From assembly GCA_002391555.1 (NCBI GenBank), contig DGFG01000134.1, forward strand, positions 11,276 through 36,390: a stretch of DNA of 25,115 nucleotides. Reading direction: 5' to 3'. Source of the DNA: Firmicutes bacterium UBA3906. Its GTDB lineage: Bacteria > Bacillota > Clostridia > Caldicoprobacterales > DTU083. A program made the position numbers and the translations under genes. The notes under the pieces were generated by a model that was not told the DNA's origin, made no database searches, and saw only the letters and a program-made list of their open reading frames with translations. Position 1 is the stretch's first letter; every line of letters starts with the position of its first letter. Below are positions 14,921-22,425 of the stretch, one piece after another.

Positions 14921-16228
14921 ATGAGTAATCAAAAGCGTAGTAGACAGATATCCCTCCAAAGAGCTTCTGAATTATCAAAAAAAACTCATGGCTTTTTAAA
15001 GGCAAGGACAAGCTTTCCAATTGGGATGGAAATGCAAACTGCCTTTGATAAGGCAAAGAAAAGAATACTCCAGGTACTCAATGGGACAGAAGAAAACTGG
15101 GATGATTGGCATTGGCAGCTAGACAATACCATAAAGGATACTGAGACTCTAAGCAAGATACTCAATTTAAGTGATGAAGACAAGTATGTTTTAAATAGGC
15201 TGTCTAAAAAATACCGCTGGGCTATTTCTCCCTATTATGCTTCCTTGATGGATCCAGATGACCACTATGACCCAATTAGGCTCATAGGCCTTCCTTCCAT
15301 TGCAGAGGAGGTCTATGACCAGGGTGAGGATGACCCCATGGGAGAAGAGTATACCAATCCAGCTGGTGCTATTACAAGGCGCTATCCTGATCGACTTATA
15401 ATCAATGTCACAAACTAGTGTGCAAATTACTGTAGGCACTGCCAAAGAAGGAGAAATATAGGCCAGGTAGACAAGCATAGGTCAAAACACATATTAGAGG
15501 ATTCTATAGCCTACATAAGGGATAACAAAGAAATACGAGATGTCCTAATAACAGGTGGAGACGCCTTGATGCTAGAGGACGACATGCTAGATTGGCTTAT
15601 CGGTAGCATAAGGGCTATAGACCATGTTGAGATTATTAGACTAGGTACACGTACCCTTGTCACACTACCCCAGAGAATAACACCTAAGCTTTGCTCGATA
15701 CTTGAAAAGTACCATCCTCTATATATTAACACCCATGCCAATCATCCAAAGGAGATCACCCTAGATACTAAAAAGGCTGCTGATCTGCTTTCAGCAAGTG
15801 GTATACCCCTTGGCAACCAGATGGTACTACTAAATGGAATAAACAATGACAAATATCTGGTACAATGCCTAAACCACGAGCTACTAAAGGTTCGTATAAG
15901 ACCTTATTACATCTTCCATCCAAAGCTAGTAAAGGGAACAGGACACTTTCTATGCTCAGTAGACGATGGTATAGAAATAGTCGAACACCTACGTGGACAT
16001 ACTTCTGGTATGGCCATCCCCACCTATATAGTTAATGCTCCAAATGGGGCAGGAAAAACCCCAATACTGCCAAGCTATCTAATATCTAGAGGGCACAATA
16101 CAATGACCATTCGTACCTGGGAGGGCAAGGTCTTTGAGTACAAGAACCCTCCAACTAGGGATATACATAAATCGATTGAAGAAGCTAGGGATAAACTACT
16201 AAAGAAAAAAGGCCTCTTAACTAACTGA
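14921..16228 (+). pseudogene. eam: Glutamate 2,3-aminomutase (KamA-family radical SAM), interrupted by in-frame TAG at codon 166
   Basis: Radical-SAM, PLP enzyme interconverting L-alpha-glutamate and L-beta-glutamate, an osmolyte. Reading through the TAG at 15416-15418, the frame gives a full-length 435-codon protein. The [4Fe-4S]/SAM motif CANYCRHC (C167, C171, C174) comes directly after the amber codon. The PLP lysine is K379 in GAGKTP. Glutamate rather than lysine specificity is indicated by Lys335 (FHPKLV) and Asn372 (IVNAPN), where lysine 2,3-aminomutase has two Asp that bind the lysine epsilon-amine. No start codon lies between the TAG and the cysteine motif, so neither fragment alone could be active (the next frame start is at 15566). 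The rest shows no decay: no frameshift, no second stop. Either a recent nonsense mutation (CAG to TAG would need one change), a sequencing error, or a read-through/recoded codon. Real stop is TGA. Confidence 0.85.
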
Positions 16229-16280
16229 CTATAAAGCAAAGGGCCACTAATTAGAGGAAAAGATAAAGCAATAAAGAAAT

Positions 16281-16319
16281 GGGCTATAGGCTTATTACAA
16301 GTCTATAGCCCTTTCTTTT
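16281..16319. terminator. Strong bidirectional terminator between eam and L,D-transpeptidase
   Basis: A 13-bp stem with one G-T pair, GGGCTATAGGCTT / AAGTCTATAGCCC (16281-16293 with 16299-16311), loop ATTAC. It has AAAGAAAT before and TTTCTTTT after, placed between convergent genes. Confidence 0.9.
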
Positions 16320-16351
16320 CTAGTATTTATTAAGTATCTACAAAACCTCGC

Positions 16352-17191
16352 CTAAGGCTGCCTATCATCAATTATTACTGCATTCATCTTTTGCAGTGCC
16401 TGGTAAGTATTTTCTCCAACAACACCGTCTACCACCAAACCATAATCCTCTTGAAAACGTATAACAGCGTCCCTGACTGCCTCTGTGTACTCATTTGTTA
16501 AGGGCCCTTGATAATAGCCTAACCGCTGTAGTATATCCTGTACGGTCCTTATATCACTGCCAGGCTCTACACCTAAAAAGAGGACCCTACCTGTAAAGAC
16601 TGAGCCCGTTATTATGACCTCAGTACCTAGCGGAACTATATCATAAAGCTCTATAACGTCCTCGTTAAACATACGAATACAGCCATTGCTAGATGCTGTT
16701 CCAATGGAACCAGGTGCATTGGTTCCATGTATTCCATATCCACCCCATGGAACACTTATCCTCATCCATCGGGCTCCAAAGGGTCCACCGGGGTTTTCAA
16801 CCTTTTGTATTATCCTCCAGTTACCAATAGGGGTCGGGGTCAAAGGCTTTCCAACTGCTACCGGATAGGAATTTATAATTGAATCAGCTTCATATAGTAA
16901 AAGCTCTAGCTCATCTATGTCTACAGCTATAGTATATTGGTTGTCAAAAAACTCAAATGATTCTGGGCTAAGACCTATAGCATTCCAGGTCTGTGGCCCT
17001 ACTACTCCATCTGCTACCAGCCCAAACTCTAACTGAAAATCCCTAACTGCATCAATTGTCTCCCTATCATATATGCCGTTTATCGGCCCCTGGTAATATC
17101 CTAGCTCACTTAATCTTTCCTGGACATTTGTTACATCGATACCCTCCATAAAGGGATCCATTAACCTTAAGTACCTGCTTGCATATGACAT
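16352..17191 (-). CDS. L,D-transpeptidase (YkuD) flanked by two peptidoglycan-binding domains
   Basis: Cell-wall cross-linking or modifying enzyme, 279 residues. Order: PG-binding-1 domain (about 15-70, VQERLSELGYYQGPINGIYD), YkuD catalytic domain (about 82-195), second PG-binding-1 domain (about 208-268, VQDILQRLGYYQGPLTNEYT). The active site is complete: the His of GIHGTNAPG and the Cys of SSNGCIRM. There is no signal peptide or membrane helix, unlike most L,D-transpeptidases, so it may be made in the mother cell and act on the spore, as B. subtilis YkuD is spore-associated; the adjacent cotJ operon fits. The frame opens with a GTG at 17200; the ATG at 17191 has TGAGGTGG at proper distance and is preferred. 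Stop is TAG. Exported function through another route cannot be excluded. Confidence 0.9.
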   Translation of the reverse strand: MSYASRYLRLMDPFMEGIDVTNVQERLSELGYYQGPINGIYDRETIDAVRDFQLEFGLVADGVVGPQTWNAIGLSPESFEFFDNQYTIAVDIDELELLLYEADSIINSYPVAVGKPLTPTPIGNWRIIQKVENPGGPFGARWMRISVPWGGYGIHGTNAPGSIGTASSNGCIRMFNEDVIELYDIVPLGTEVIITGSVFTGRVLFLGVEPGSDIRTVQDILQRLGYYQGPLTNEYTEAVRDAVIRFQEDYGLVVDGVVGENTYQALQKMNAVIIDDRQP

Positions 17192-17273
17192 ATAAACCAC
17201 CTCACCTACATCCTATGCCAGTAGGATAAAAGTGAGCCAGCAAGGGGTTAAATATTTACTTTAATAAGACTAT

Positions 17274-17297
17274 AAAAAGGCCCGCACTGCGGGCCCT
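17274..17297 (-). terminator. Rho-independent terminator of cotJABC
   Basis: GC-rich stem GGCCCGC / GCGGGCC (17279-17285 with 17289-17295), 3-nt loop, then TTTTT on the minus strand. It lies just past the cotJC stop. Confidence 0.9.
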
Positions 17298-17305
17298 TAT
17301 CTAGT

Positions 17306-17881
17306 TTAAAATATTTTCTTTGAATCCTTCCATTCATAAAGCTTATTCATTATCTCGCCAAAGCGCTGGAAGTGTACTACCTCTCTCTCCCTTAGCCACC
17401 TTAGAGGATCAATTACATCTGGATCATCAGCTAGGTTAATCAAATACTCATAGGTAGCCCTAGCTTTTTGCTCAGCTGCCATATCCTCATAGATATCTGC
17501 TATCGGGTCACCCTTAGACTGGATATAGGCTCCTGTAAAGGGTACCCCTGTACCTGTACTGATCCAGCTAGCCCTACCATGGTCAGTATAGTATACTGCA
17601 GTAGCTCCATCAGCTGCGATTTCCTCAATAGGTGCATCCTTCATCAATTGGTGGACCATGGCTTGAATCATCTCAAAGTGGGCTAGTTCTTCAGTACCAA
17701 TGTCATTTAACATGGCCTTGGCCTCAGGTATTGGCATGGATGGCCTTTGGGATAAATATCTTAAGGAAGCAGCTAGCTCTCCATCTGGACCACCAAACTG
17801 GTTCAAGATTGCAGCAGCTAGCTTGTAATTTGGTTTTTTAATATTGACTGGATATTGGAGTTTTTTCTCATACAGCCACAT
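17306..17881 (-). CDS. cotJC: Spore coat protein CotJC, manganese-catalase-like
   Basis: Inner spore-coat protein, 191 residues, of the ferritin-like Mn-catalase family. It starts MWLYEKKLQYPV, which is characteristic of CotJC. Di-metal ligands can be seen: a Glu in GGPDGELAASLRYL, the EELAHFEMI (E-x2-H) motif, a Glu in DMAAEQKARATYEYL, and the EREVVHFQRF (E-x2-H) motif. The ligand set is complete, so catalase activity is plausible; in Bacillus the protein is mainly known as a coat component, and clostridial homologues have been studied as catalases. Its ATG directly follows the TAA of cotJB, showing translational coupling. Last gene of cotJABC. Expression is expected in the mother cell during sporulation, as known for Bacillus. 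Confidence 0.97.
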   Translation of the reverse strand: MWLYEKKLQYPVNIKKPNYKLAAAILNQFGGPDGELAASLRYLSQRPSMPIPEAKAMLNDIGTEELAHFEMIQAMVHQLMKDAPIEEIAADGATAVYYTDHGRASWISTGTGVPFTGAYIQSKGDPIADIYEDMAAEQKARATYEYLINLADDPDVIDPLRWLREREVVHFQRFGEIMNKLYEWKDSKKIF

Positions 17882-18154
17882 TTAGTTACACCCCCTATTA
17901 GATTCTCTCTCCCATGGCCAGGGTTCGTTTATCCACTGCCAAGGACTGCGGCTATAGCCAAATCCAAAGTTAATAAGTGGCCCGTACTGTCTCTCATATT
18001 CGTTTTTCAGTGCCTTTAGCTGCCGTACTCCATTGTTATAATCACGAAGTGCTTGCTGGTCACCTGGATGGCTATTTAAGAAAAGATTAAGTTCTAAAGT
18101 GGTAAATTCAATAGCCCTTATCTGATTCAGTAGTCTATTCCTGGAATTATGCAT
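17882..18154 (-). CDS. cotJB: Spore coat protein CotJB
   Basis: A 90-residue coat-assembly protein. The pattern LLNQIRAIEFTTLELNLFLNSHP and the C-terminal Trp/Pro-rich tail (SPWQWINEPWPWE) are characteristic. The two mainly helical N-terminal segments are followed by YGPLINFGF. The frame runs upstream to a GTG at 18163, but the ATG at 18154 has GGGGGTAGG at proper distance and overlaps the TGA of cotJA (TGATG), a classic coupling. Function is structural, for incorporation of CotJC into the coat. Confidence 0.95.
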   Translation of the reverse strand: MHNSRNRLLNQIRAIEFTTLELNLFLNSHPGDQQALRDYNNGVRQLKALKNEYERQYGPLINFGFGYSRSPWQWINEPWPWERESNRGCN

Positions 18155-18435
18155 CAATAGCACCTACCCCCTTTACCTTTTTTGGTATAAGGGCGAACTA
18201 GGTCAGGAAACAAGGTTCCCTTTGCTAGGGCTTCTTCTGGACAAAATATCTTTCCATATTTTTGCATCGGTACATAGGCTCTGGCCAGGACCATACTTGG
18301 CTCAGGCCGCGGCGTAGGGCATTTATCCCCGGGTCTATCAGGGCAAATAGGCTTGTATCCAGCCATATTATCTTGATAACCGTAATACATAAAGTGAAGA
18401 CACCCCTTCCCTTCTTGCTCATTATATACTTTCAT
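18154..18435 (-). CDS. cotJA: Spore coat associated protein CotJA
   Basis: A 93-residue protein, first gene of cotJABC. It has a Pro-rich middle (PICPDRPGDKCPTPRPEP) followed by the conserved ARAYVPMQKYGKIFCPEEALAKGTLFPDL segment, split here only for length: the key parts are YVPMQKYG and PEEALAKGT, the hallmark of CotJA. The four Cys may cross-link in the coat. The ATG at 18435 has only a weak SD (GAG), so translation may be modest. A sporulation promoter is expected upstream (sigma-E in Bacillus), but I could not identify boxes with confidence. Confidence 0.93.
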   Translation of the reverse strand: MKVYNEQEGKGCLHFMYYGYQDNMAGYKPICPDRPGDKCPTPRPEPSMVLARAYVPMQKYGKIFCPEEALAKGTLFPDLVRPYTKKGKGGRCY

Positions 18436-18493
18436 TGTATTCTCAATAAGAAGAGAAGTGACTAATATGCTATATAAAGTGGTCTTATTGAAA

Positions 18494-18527
18494 GAAGAAA
18501 AAACAGGCCCTTTAAATTCTGGCCTGT
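18494..18527 (-). terminator. Terminator of the thrC-nadE operon
   Basis: Minus-strand stem ACAGGCC / GGCCTGT (18527-18521 with 18509-18503), followed by a TTTTTTCTTC tract. About 40 bases after the nadE stop. Confidence 0.8.
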
Positions 18528-18567
18528 AATTTATAAAATAAAATTTTTCATTACTATAAAGTCTTTT

Positions 18568-20184
18568 TTATTTACTTGTCCAGCTAAAGCCATTTATTAG
18601 CGGTATCTTTACTCCTAAATTAGAAGGATTACTGGTAATCCTGACCACTGGAGGCATTTGCCTGCGTTTGTACTCTGCTCTGTCTATCATATTTAGTATA
18701 GTTACAAGCACATCCTTCTCATATCCCCTATTAACCATATCGTCTACTGATAGGTTTTGCTCTAGGTACATATCTATAATAGGATCTAGGATCTCATAGG
18801 GTGGTAAGCTATCCTCATCTACTTGATCGGGCCTGAGCTCAGCAGATGGGGGTTTTCTAATAGTGTTTTCTGGGATAATCACCCTGTCCCTATTTACATA
18901 TCTGCTCAGTTCATATACAAGTGTTTTTGGTATATCAGCTAAAATAGCTAGTCCTCCACACATATCCCCATACATGGTGGTATAGCCTACTGAAGCTTCT
19001 GATTTGTTGCTAGGACAGATCAGCATATGGCCCTCCCGGTTACTTATATACATAAGTAGGTCGCCCCTGATCCTGGCCTGGATATTTTCCTCAGCTAGGT
19101 CCCCAACTGTCCTCTTGTCAGTGTTCATAAGGTTAATGTAACCATTAAATATATCTCCTATGGGCAGTAGTCTAAACTCTATCCCTAGGTTTTTTGCTAA
19201 TTCTCTAGCATCGTCAATACTGTGCTGAGGCGAATACTTAGAGGGCATATTAACCCCTAGAACATTTTCTCTGCCTAGGGCCTCAGCCGCCAAGCAGGCT
19301 GCTAGGGCTGAATCAATACCTCCACTTAAGCCTAGTAGTGCTTTTTTTAAACCAGTTTTTCGCATATAGTCCCTTAAGCCAAGGACTAGGGCCCTGTAGA
19401 CCCATCCAATATCCTCTCTTGCTTCAGTTATGGCTAGACTATTGTCAAATAGCTCATGGACTATAAGGTCCTCATCAAAGACCTTGCCTGCCTTAACTAG
19501 ACCCCCCTCTTTATTAAAGACAAGAGAGTTACCACTATAGATGGTCTCACCATTTCCACCAACCTGATTTATATAAATAAAGGGTTTCTTAAGGCCATCC
19601 GCTAAACTAGAGCACCTGTTTACTAATTCCTTGTACTCTCCATAAGAGTAGGGCCTATCAGCAATTTCCATTAGGATATCTATCTGTTGCCCTATAGACT
19701 CTAGTCCTAGTAAACTAGCCATATTTAAACCTGAACCATAGCTATATTGAGCTAGTATGCCAAGTCTTAGGCCCCTAAAGCTAAGGGTCATAGGCTCTAG
19801 TTCAGATCCCCCTGATAGCCTTGATTGCTCCTCGCCAAGGGAGCCTAGCTTCCTTCTGTAGATTGTAGCTGTGACCCTTTCATCCTCTATTAGGCAATAA
19901 GCATCATAGACCCTGCCATCTTCGGGCTTCTTTAAGGGTAGGTTTAGTATTAGGCCAATCCCCTTAGTTTGCTTTATAATAGTCTTAAAAGCCTTGTCGC
20001 AGGCAGCTAAAAAATCAGGCCTTTTCAGTAGGGTCTCAGGGGCATATCCAGATAGAGCAAGTCGAGGAAAGAGGACTAAATCACATCCCATTTTCCTTGC
20101 TCTACTTAGATAGTCAAGTATCTTGTTGGAGTTATCCTTTAGGTCTCCAAGCCTTGTATTGATTTGAGCTATAGCTAGCTTCAT
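18568..20184 (-). CDS. nadE: NAD+ synthetase with nitrilase-fold domain lacking the glutaminase triad
   Basis: Last step of NAD synthesis: amidates deamido-NAD using ATP. 538 residues in two domains. The C-terminal synthetase (about 265-538) is intact: ATP P-loop LSGGIDSALAACLA, MPSKYSPQHS, EENIQARIRGDLLMY, NKSEASVGYTTMYGD. The N-terminal nitrilase-type domain (1-~250) keeps its frame but not its Glu-Lys-Cys triad: Glu is Arg41 in LFPRLALSGY, the Lys region reads RRKLG (110-114), and Cys is Gln146 in GILAQYSYG. It therefore should not hydrolyse glutamine; ammonia-dependent synthesis is inferred. The codons (CGA, CAA) differ from the expected ones by more than one base, arguing against sequencing error. 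Start ATG abuts the TAA of thrC, so the two are translationally coupled. Confidence 0.93.
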   Translation of the reverse strand: MKLAIAQINTRLGDLKDNSNKILDYLSRARKMGCDLVLFPRLALSGYAPETLLKRPDFLAACDKAFKTIIKQTKGIGLILNLPLKKPEDGRVYDAYCLIEDERVTATIYRRKLGSLGEEQSRLSGGSELEPMTLSFRGLRLGILAQYSYGSGLNMASLLGLESIGQQIDILMEIADRPYSYGEYKELVNRCSSLADGLKKPFIYINQVGGNGETIYSGNSLVFNKEGGLVKAGKVFDEDLIVHELFDNSLAITEAREDIGWVYRALVLGLRDYMRKTGLKKALLGLSGGIDSALAACLAAEALGRENVLGVNMPSKYSPQHSIDDARELAKNLGIEFRLLPIGDIFNGYINLMNTDKRTVGDLAEENIQARIRGDLLMYISNREGHMLICPSNKSEASVGYTTMYGDMCGGLAILADIPKTLVYELSRYVNRDRVIIPENTIRKPPSAELRPDQVDEDSLPPYEILDPIIDMYLEQNLSVDDMVNRGYEKDVLVTILNMIDRAEYKRRQMPPVVRITSNPSNLGVKIPLINGFSWTSK

Positions 20185-21693
20185 TTATTCATTCTCTCCT
20201 AACCCTTGTTCTAAAAAGGATAGTACCTGTCCTTCCATGTCTTTTATCTCACATACTCCCTTGTGCTTGATTGGCTTGGAGGCTAGGCCCTTTAAGGGGC
20301 CAGGTATTGCTTTACCTGTTACCTTTTTTAGTATCTCTAAGTGATCTAACTCATCCTCTGAGTCCGGCCTTATCTCCAAGGCATCTAGCACATAGGCAGG
20401 AAACTTGTAGGGGCTGGCCGTAGATACTAAAATAGTTGCCAGGTCATCACCTGTTTCCTTTCTGTACTCATCATATACAGACTTGCCAACAGCTGTATGG
20501 GTGTCTAGCAGGTAATCATACTCCCTAAAGGTCTCTCTAATAGCCAAGCCTGCTTGATCCATATTGGCATAGCCACCATACATAAGAGCCTGTAGTCTCT
20601 TTAAGGCCTCACCGTCAATTGAGTATTTGCCAGTTGTGGCAAGCTCTTGCATGAGCGATAAAACCTTTTTGTCGTCTCGGTCATATAGCTCATATAGGAG
20701 ACGCTCAAGGTTGCTAGAGATAAGGATATCCATAGATGGAGAGGTTGTTGTATAAAATCTACGGTTAGTATCATAGACACCTGTATTTATAAAGTCTGTC
20801 AATATACTATTGTCATTAGAGGCACATATGAGTCTGCCGATGGGGAGTCCCATAGCCTTTGCATAATATGCTGCTAGGATATTACCAAAGTTACCTGTAG
20901 GGACTACTACATTAAAGCTTTGACTCTCGGTAATAGCACCTGTTTTTAGTAAGTCAAGCCAAGCAGAGAAATAATAAACTATCTGGGGTACTAGCCTACC
21001 CCAATTTATAGAATTTGCCGAGGAAAGTCTAAAGCCCTTGTCCTCTAACTGCTTGTTTATGTCGCTAGCAAAGATGGACTTTACTCCAGACTGGGTATCG
21101 TCAAAATTGCCCTCAACCCCCATAACCTTTACATTTTCACCCTCCTGGGTAATCATTTGAAGCCTTTGCATATTAGATACTCCCTTGGCAGGGTAAAAGA
21201 CCATTATGCGGGTCCCTTCTACATCCTTAAAACCCTCTAGGGCTGCCTTTCCTGTATCACCTGATGTGGCTGTTAGGATTACTATTTCCTTGTCTTCATT
21301 TGTATTTATAATAGCCCTGGTCATAAGATGGGGTAGTAGCTGGAGGGCCATATCCTTGAAGGCAGCAGTTGGCCCATGCCAAAGCTCTAAAGTATGTAGG
21401 TTATCAGCTAGTGGTTCTAAAGGTGCAATATCTGGTGACTGAAAGCTTTTTTCATTATAAGCTGCCTGGACACTGTTGTTTATATCCTCCTTTTTAAAAT
21501 CTGTTAGGTATAAATTGAGGATAAACTTTGCCCTCTCTCTATAGTCCGCTCTTACAAGGGAGGCTAGGTCCTTTATCAAAACAGCTGGTATGGTCTGTGG
21601 AACAAAAAGACCTCCATCTGGAGATATCCCTTGTTTGATGGCCTCCATTGCTCCTAATACATTTTTCTTTTCTCTTGTACTCTCATATAACAT
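20185..21693 (-). CDS. thrC: Threonine synthase, long type
   Basis: PLP enzyme converting O-phospho-L-homoserine to threonine. 502 residues, the length of the long (E. coli/yeast-like) class rather than the ~350-residue Bacillus type. N-terminal MLYESTREKKNV and GISPDGGLFVP are typical. The PLP Lys is in HGPTAAFKDMALQ, and the phosphate-binding loop is PTGNFGNILAAYYA. LTATSGDTGKAALEG contains the conserved SGDTG motif. All catalytic parts are present. The ATG at 21693 has GGAG about 11 bases upstream. First gene of thrC-nadE; no other threonine-pathway gene lies near. A hairpin with a T run upstream (21782-21806) might attenuate it. Confidence 0.97.
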   Translation of the reverse strand: MLYESTREKKNVLGAMEAIKQGISPDGGLFVPQTIPAVLIKDLASLVRADYRERAKFILNLYLTDFKKEDINNSVQAAYNEKSFQSPDIAPLEPLADNLHTLELWHGPTAAFKDMALQLLPHLMTRAIINTNEDKEIVILTATSGDTGKAALEGFKDVEGTRIMVFYPAKGVSNMQRLQMITQEGENVKVMGVEGNFDDTQSGVKSIFASDINKQLEDKGFRLSSANSINWGRLVPQIVYYFSAWLDLLKTGAITESQSFNVVVPTGNFGNILAAYYAKAMGLPIGRLICASNDNSILTDFINTGVYDTNRRFYTTTSPSMDILISSNLERLLYELYDRDDKKVLSLMQELATTGKYSIDGEALKRLQALMYGGYANMDQAGLAIRETFREYDYLLDTHTAVGKSVYDEYRKETGDDLATILVSTASPYKFPAYVLDALEIRPDSEDELDHLEILKKVTGKAIPGPLKGLASKPIKHKGVCEIKDMEGQVLSFLEQGLGENE

Positions 21694-21771
21694 GCCTATT
21701 CATTCTCCATTTACTGGGTAGTTTTTTCTTGCTACTCTAATACATTATATCCCAAGGACACCCTGTCTTCA

Positions 21772-21806
21772 ATAAAAAAATAAGTCCACCCAATAAAAGG
21801 GGGACC
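21772..21806 (-). terminator. Hairpin with T tract upstream of thrC (second terminator or attenuator)
   Basis: Minus-strand stem GTCC-CCC / GGG-GGAC with one C/T mismatch and a TTTTATT loop, followed by TTATTTTTTATT. It lies 40 bases after the terminator of the upstream gene and ~80 before thrC, so it is either a backup terminator or a leader attenuator. No leader peptide was seen. Confidence 0.45.
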
Positions 21807-21844
21807 TGATATTATTCTTGCTTTAAAAGGCGGTTTTATTCATT

Positions 21845-21872
21845 AAAAAAGCCGAGGCTGAATCCTCGGCCT
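21845..21872 (-). terminator. Rho-independent terminator of the P-loop ATPase gene
   Basis: Stem GCCGAGG / CCTCGGC (21851-21857 with 21864-21870), 6-nt loop, TTTTTT on the minus strand. It lies 18 bases past the stop codon. Confidence 0.92.
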
Positions 21873-21887
21873 TGTTTACGTTTTTAA

Positions 21888-22298
21888 CTAAGCTATATAT
21901 TGTTCTAAAAAGGCAGGCACATTGTCAGGATTACCGTTCATAGTTATGATAAAGTTTATTTTAAATTTATCGGACAGCCTTTTTACTTGGAACATGAATT
22001 GTTCAATATCACTTAAGTCATCATCTATAATATCCAGCAGTCCGTCAATATATATGTACTCTGTGTCGTAGTCTCTAGAAATCATACCAGCTAAGAATCC
22101 GTAAAATACTTTTAGGTCCTTTATCTGAAACTCCTTAACATTAATAAAGCGAATCTGGTGCTTCAGGTCAATCATCCGACGATTTTCTCCGTTTACAAAC
22201 ACAATCTCGCCCTTTGATTCCTTTAGCGCAGCATTCGCCATCTCAATCATCCTTCTGGTTTTTCCGGTCCCCTTTTGACCGATGACAAGCTTTATCAA
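21888..22298 (-). CDS. Small P-loop NTPase, function unknown
   Basis: A 136-residue protein with a single RecA-like core. Walker A is VIGQKGTGKT near the N-terminus; Walker B-like EYIYIDGLLD follows in the middle; the last strand is INFIITMNGNP. No DNA-binding or membrane part; about half the usual size of a AAA+ module. Such small ATP-binding proteins are conserved in clostridia without an assigned role. The frame begins at an ATG (22319) that overlaps the SD; the TTG at 22298, 8 bases after AGGGAGG, is the proper start. Between typA and thrC, each separated by a terminator, so it is transcribed alone. Stop is TAG. Confidence 0.8.
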   Translation of the reverse strand: MIKLVIGQKGTGKTRRMIEMANAALKESKGEIVFVNGENRRMIDLKHQIRFINVKEFQIKDLKVFYGFLAGMISRDYDTEYIYIDGLLDIIDDDLSDIEQFMFQVKRLSDKFKINFIITMNGNPDNVPAFLEQYIA

Positions 22299-22387
22299 AT
22301 CAACCGCCTCCCTATTCATTATTAAAAAGGGTCTTCCTACTATGATTATAGCACAATAAAAAACAGGTTTCCATAGTAGAATTCGCT

Positions 22388-22408
22388 AAAAAGCAAATCT
22401 ATATTTGC
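22388..22408 (-). terminator. Short terminator of typA
   Basis: Minus-strand stem GCAAAT / ATTTGC (22408-22403 with 22398-22393), loop ATAG, followed by TTTTT. The stem is only 6 bp, so strength is modest. Confidence 0.6.
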
Positions 22409-22425
22409 CAAAGCTTGTTACTTTA

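Noticed and set aside
15416..15418. Selenocysteine-type recoding of the eam stop.
   Set aside because: The codon is TAG, not TGA, and no bacterial SECIS-like hairpin is evident directly downstream.
17210..17227. Inverted repeat ATCCTA / TAGGAT upstream of the L,D-transpeptidase.
   Set aside because: Only 6 bp per arm; likely chance and partly overlapping the SD region.
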